Source: UBA2030 sp049969475 (lineage in GTDB: Bacteria; Bacteroidota; Bacteroidia; Bacteroidales; TTA-H9). From it: DNA of 64,000 nt. Location: the NCBI GenBank assembly GCA_049969475.1, contig JBMFOU010000001.1:62001-126000 (forward strand), in the 5' to 3' direction. Positions 61,801-64,000 of the stretch are shown here, piece by piece. The translations under genes and the position numbers were made by a program. The notes under the pieces were generated by a model. It was given only the letters and a program-made list of their open reading frames with translations, was not told where the DNA came from and searched no databases. Numbering within the stretch: position 1 is the stretch's first letter; every line of letters starts with the position of its first letter.

Positions 61801-63749
61801 TGAGCACCTGCACAGGTTATTTCTACGATTCCGGAGGCGAAAGCGGTGCCTATCAGAATAATGAGAACTATACGATGACTTTCAATCCAGGAACAGCAGG
61901 CAATAAGGTCAAAGCACAGTTCTTGAGCTTTGAGACAGAATCGGGTTACGATTTCCTTTATATTTACGATGGCCCAAATACGAGTTCACCCCAGATAGCC
62001 GGAAGTCCTTTCCATGGGACAACGAGTCCCGGAACCATCACCGCTTCAAACAACAACACAAGTGGTGCGCTTACGTTCCGATTTACTTCGGATGGAAGTA
62101 TTACTAAATCGGGGTGGAAGGCAGCTGTTTCTTGTGTGGCTACAGGTCCTGTTCCAACTGTAAACTTTACTGCTTCCCAAACAATTGTTTGCGAGAGCCA
62201 TACAGTGAATTTCACCGATAACTCCACCAATAATCCCACAAGTTGGTCGTGGAATTTCCCTGGGGGCACACCTTCCTCTTCTACTCAGCAAAATCCATCA
62301 GTGATTTATACAACAGCCGGAACTTACGATGTTACCCTGACCGCCTCAAATCAATACGGTAGCGGGACACTGACCAAATCTTCATATATCACAGTGAATC
62401 CGGTACCGGGTATTCCTGGCACGCCCACTGGCAATACCCAACTCTGTCAGGGCTCTGTTCCTATGTCTTATACCACTACGGGTACACCTGCTGCCCTGAA
62501 CTATGTTTGGACGTTGGAACCTGTTTCTGCTGGCACCGTAAGCGGTAATGGCATCGTGGCTACAGTGACCTGGAGCCCTTCATTCACCGGCACAGCTTCG
62601 CTAAAAGTGAAAGGCACGAATAACTGTGGAGAAGGTCCTTGGTCGGCTCCGCTGAATATTAATGTTGACGTAGCTCCGCAGCAACCCAATCAGCCCTCGG
62701 GTCTTGACTATTTATGCCAGGCTTCAGCTGCTACAGAATACATGACCGATCCCGTGATTGGAGCTACTTCATTTGAATGGAGTCTTGAACCACAAAATGC
62801 CGGAACCATTTCGGGCGTCTGGACTATGGGTACCGTTTCGTGGGATCCAGCTTTTAGCGGACAGGCTCAGATAAAAGTAAAAGCCTTGAACCAATGTGGA
62901 CAGAGCCCCTGGTCGCAAGCCCGGGTGGTTACAGTGGAACCTTCACCTCAGGCTTTCACCGTTGGCGGAGGGGGAAATCTGTGTCCGGGTGGAGCTGGCT
63001 TGCCCATTACCCTGAGTGGATCTCAACTTAATGTGAATTATACCCTTTATCTGAATGGTGTATCCATTGCAACGACCTTGCCCGGTACAGGTAATCCCCT
63101 AACTTTCCCTGCACAAAATCAGCCTGGTACATATACTGTAAATGCCACTTCGACCAATGGCTGCCCAAATATTATGACCGGTAATGCACAGATAGTTCTG
63201 CTTGAACTTGCTGGCCAGGCCGCCACACCTACAGGGCCTACCTATGTTTATGTACCCTTGACCACCAGCAGCGAATATGCAACAGTAGGAGCCGCAAATG
63301 CAACTTCCTATGAATGGAATCTCGAGCCTTCCTCGGCAGGAACACTTATTAACAATGGTACTTCTGCCACCGTTACTTGGAATTTGCTTTATATGGGGCA
63401 GGCTACTTTGAAGGTGAGAGGCTTGAACGAATGTGGTCCCGGCCCTTATTCTGAGTCCTTAGCTATTACCCTTGACAACAATGTGGGAATTACAGATTCT
63501 GACCCGAACACCTTTATTGTTTATCCCAATCCTGCATCAAAAGTCTTGATGATTAATGCTTCCGTAATGGGTCAGGCTTCTATAAGTCTGGTTACAACAC
63601 CGGGAGAAAAGGTATGGGAAGGCGAACATAATTTTGCTGAGAAAGGGGTGTTAATGCTTGATGTGTCAGCTTATTCTGCAGGTGCTTATTTCTTGAAGAT
63701 TGTAACAGAAGAACGTACCTGGCAGCAAAAGGTTGTGATTCTGCATTGA
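58884..63749 (+). CDS. Gingipain-like C25 peptidase with CUB, PKD and T9SS domains
   Basis: 1621 residues from ATG 58884. Signal peptide (MRKPYYFTLLLMVVAFGLLRGQ), a propeptide-like region (about 30-230), then a peptidase C25 domain (about 235-640). The catalytic pair is His489 (QHRDHG) and Cys521 (SINCLTG), as in gingipains. Beyond it lie Ig/CARDB-like beta modules (about 650-970), a CUB domain (about 975-1084, ESGYDFLYIYDG), a PKD domain (about 1089-1172, TSWSWNFPGG), three related Ig-like repeats with the shared xxWxLEPxxAGT pattern, one more Ig-like unit among them, and a T9SS type A sorting tail (about 1541-1621, FIVYPNPASKVL). It is thus a secreted or surface cysteine endopeptidase. Cleavage specificity (Arg, Lys or other) is not readable. 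A terminator follows. Confidence 0.92.
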   Translation: MRKPYYFTLLLMVVAFGLLRGQEFSYDDGWDRPGISLKYAGADGVKLNFSMKGFRLEDFDLKGEAMKNIVFDEFFVPADEGMPNLPTASRMIAIPVGATPRVTITSLREEVLHDVNIAPAPRLPLDNDPSPLVYEKDMRYYGKNTFFPAEPVMISEVSQLRGVDYVHVAFCPFRYNPVTKELRVIRDIKAEITFEGGTGHLGQDRLRSRWFDPILEDAFLNYESLPKIDYDARVRDLASSPTENTGAEYLIITPTSAPYLQWADSIRRWRVREGISTLVKTVTEVGGNTTTAIENYINTAYNTWTIPPVAVLLLGDYGTDGSINIISPIYNNYCVSDNIYADVNGDHLPDVILARITANNATQLETMVSKGIKYERNPPTSAYFYSHPITALGWQTERWFQICSESIGGYFANVLGKTPVRINEIYSGTPGTVWSTATNTSTVVDYFGPNGQGYIPQYPNQLGGWTGGNATMINNAINSGAFLLQHRDHGMETGWGEPSYTNSNIDGLTNTDLTFIFSINCLTGKYNWSSECFTEKFHRYRYNNMNSGALGVIGASEVSYSFVNDTYVWGMYDHMWPDFMPTYGTTPASRGLLPAFGNAAGKIHLSTSSWPYNTSNKEVTYHLFHHHGDAFLRLFSEVPQNLTVQHDPVLIAGSTTFTVTANAGSFICLTVNDQIIGTANGTGSPVQITIPAQTPPDQMRVTVTKQNYRRYSALVNIVPASGPYIVYNNSTISDPVPYGNNNGMMDYAETNFLNVTLKNVGSQQATNVVAALSTTDPFITITDNTENFGNIDPSSMVTIPSAFAYNVANNIPDGRIVVFQLSITSGANNWSSSFSITAHAPAFSVGNLTVQDNGPGCNNDGILDPGETANLLVQVTNSGTSAVSNVIGQLSIVGGTSPYLTINNGTSNINPLNPSATDLAMFSVTADPSTPAGTPVNLSFNVSGGVSGQYSASANKQVVIGLIPTFIMSNSTVSTCTGYFYDSGGESGAYQNNENYTMTFNPGTAGNKVKAQFLSFETESGYDFLYIYDGPNTSSPQIAGSPFHGTTSPGTITASNNNTSGALTFRFTSDGSITKSGWKAAVSCVATGPVPTVNFTASQTIVCESHTVNFTDNSTNNPTSWSWNFPGGTPSSSTQQNPSVIYTTAGTYDVTLTASNQYGSGTLTKSSYITVNPVPGIPGTPTGNTQLCQGSVPMSYTTTGTPAALNYVWTLEPVSAGTVSGNGIVATVTWSPSFTGTASLKVKGTNNCGEGPWSAPLNINVDVAPQQPNQPSGLDYLCQASAATEYMTDPVIGATSFEWSLEPQNAGTISGVWTMGTVSWDPAFSGQAQIKVKALNQCGQSPWSQARVVTVEPSPQAFTVGGGGNLCPGGAGLPITLSGSQLNVNYTLYLNGVSIATTLPGTGNPLTFPAQNQPGTYTVNATSTNGCPNIMTGNAQIVLLELAGQAATPTGPTYVYVPLTTSSEYATVGAANATSYEWNLEPSSAGTLINNGTSATVTWNLLYMGQATLKVRGLNECGPGPYSESLAITLDNNVGITDSDPNTFIVYPNPASKVLMINASVMGQASISLVTTPGEKVWEGEHNFAEKGVLMLDVSAYSAGAYFLKIVTEERTWQQKVVILH
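62404..63475 (+). repeat. Ig-like repeats within the C25 peptidase
   Basis: Three protein-level repeats of about 80-95 residues share the pattern W-x-LEP-x2-AGT, then TVTW/TVSW, and end in LKVKGTNNCGEGPW, IKVKALNQCGQSPW and LKVRGLNECGPGPY. The third is separated from the others by a different Ig-like unit. DNA identity between them is modest, so they are old duplications. Confidence 0.8.
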
Positions 63750-63768
63750 TACGAATCGTTAAATAAGA

Positions 63769-63802
63769 AAAACCCCGGGGCTTCAGGTTCCGGGTTTTTT
63801 TT
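63769..63802 (+). terminator. Terminator of the C25 peptidase gene
   Basis: Imperfect stem AACCCCGG (63771-63778) / CCGGGTT (63790-63796) with one bulged base, running into the T-run 63795-63802, 20 bases after the stop. Confidence 0.8.
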
Positions 63803-63841
63803 GAAAAAAATTAAGCGGCTTAATGCCGCTTGATAGAGAGG

Positions 63842-63915
63842 TCGGGATGACTGGACTCGAACCAGCGGCCTCCACGTCCCGAACGTGGCGCGCTAACCAA
63901 CTGCGCTACATCCCG
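63842..63915 (-). tRNA. tRNA-Pro (anticodon CGG)
   Basis: The complement folds as a complete cloverleaf of 74 bases: acceptor stem CGGGATG/CATCCCG with discriminator A, D arm with AGTTGGTTAG, anticodon stem CCACG/CGTGG around the loop TTCGGGA (anticodon CGG, reading CCG), and a T arm with the TTCGAGT loop. The 3' CCA is not encoded, as is usual in Bacteroidota. Confidence 0.95.
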
Positions 63916-63980
63916 TGCTCAAAAAATAATGAGCCTGATATACAGGCTACTTTGGGATTTGGGTGTGTTTTCGAAATGAG

Positions 63981-64000
63981 TGCGCCCACCTGGACTTGAA
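63981..64000 (-). tRNA. 3' end of a second tRNA, cut by the window edge
   Basis: The complement of the last 20 bases reads TTCAAGTCCAGGTGGGCGCA: a T loop and 3' T-stem strand (CCAGG), then a 7-base acceptor strand TGGGCGC and discriminator A. It lies 65 bases from tRNA-Pro on the same strand. Identity cannot be told because the anticodon is outside the window. Confidence 0.6.

Overview
The window is a piece of a Bacteroidota chromosome, most likely an anaerobic Bacteroidales-type organism. The evidence is a SusC/SusD outer-membrane pair, several exported proteins with type IX secretion (T9SS) C-terminal sorting tails, a gingipain-type C25 peptidase, a GIN-domain (DUF2807) protein, class III fructose-1,6-bisphosphatase, and many copies of the Bacteroidota -7 promoter element TAnnTTTG just upstream of genes. 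A run of 100 Ns (14707-14806) shows it is a scaffold from a draft or metagenome assembly. No phage, CRISPR array or intact insertion sequence was seen.

Layout. 1-2176: the 3' end of an ACP phosphodiesterase and a beta-CASP nuclease gene split by a frameshift. 2228-7687 (minus): a C69 dipeptidase, then a purH-mreB-mreC cluster. 7846-14600: a MacB-type permease, apolipoprotein N-acyltransferase, transaldolase, HflX GTPase and a secreted esterase. 14601-15357: a gene-poor patch with the assembly gap and a direct-repeat/hairpin structure. 15358-20892 (minus): a tight five-gene amino-acid catabolic operon. 21139-27056: a TlyA methyltransferase and the SusCD pair. 27360-33187: two histidine/aromatic ammonia-lyase homologues flanking small thioredoxin, beta-barrel and T9SS proteins. 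33184-44524: DUF58, thioredoxin, DnaE, ArsR, adenine deaminase, methyltransferase, polyprenyl synthase, HD hydrolase and an OmpA lipoprotein. 44796-51136: Fbp, a LuxE-like enzyme, a sodium:solute symporter, a TPR protein and a GIN-domain protein. 51320-57808: a two-component system with a divergent exported protein, PurC, PhoH and a SAM hydrolase. 57821-63749: a protein resembling squalene/phytoene synthases, then a 1621-residue C25 peptidase. The window ends in tRNA-Pro(CGG) and part of a second tRNA.

The most interesting system is the operon at 15358-20892. It encodes a radical-SAM 2,3-aminomutase homologue, a PcaI/PcaJ-type CoA-transferase, a class III (GSAM-like) aminotransferase and a PcaF-type thiolase. 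Read in chemical order these would turn an alpha-amino acid into a beta-amino acid, then a 3-oxo acid, then a 3-oxoacyl-CoA, then acetyl-CoA plus a shorter acyl-CoA. The PcaIJ/PcaF similarity and an Asp-to-Arg change in the aminomutase pocket suggest a dicarboxylic substrate such as 2-aminoadipate or glutamate. That reading is inference; the family assignments are well supported.

Many promoters sit so close to the start codon that long reading frames beginning with TTG or GTG had to be shortened to the first downstream ATG. Several of these genes would have leaderless or very short-leader mRNAs.
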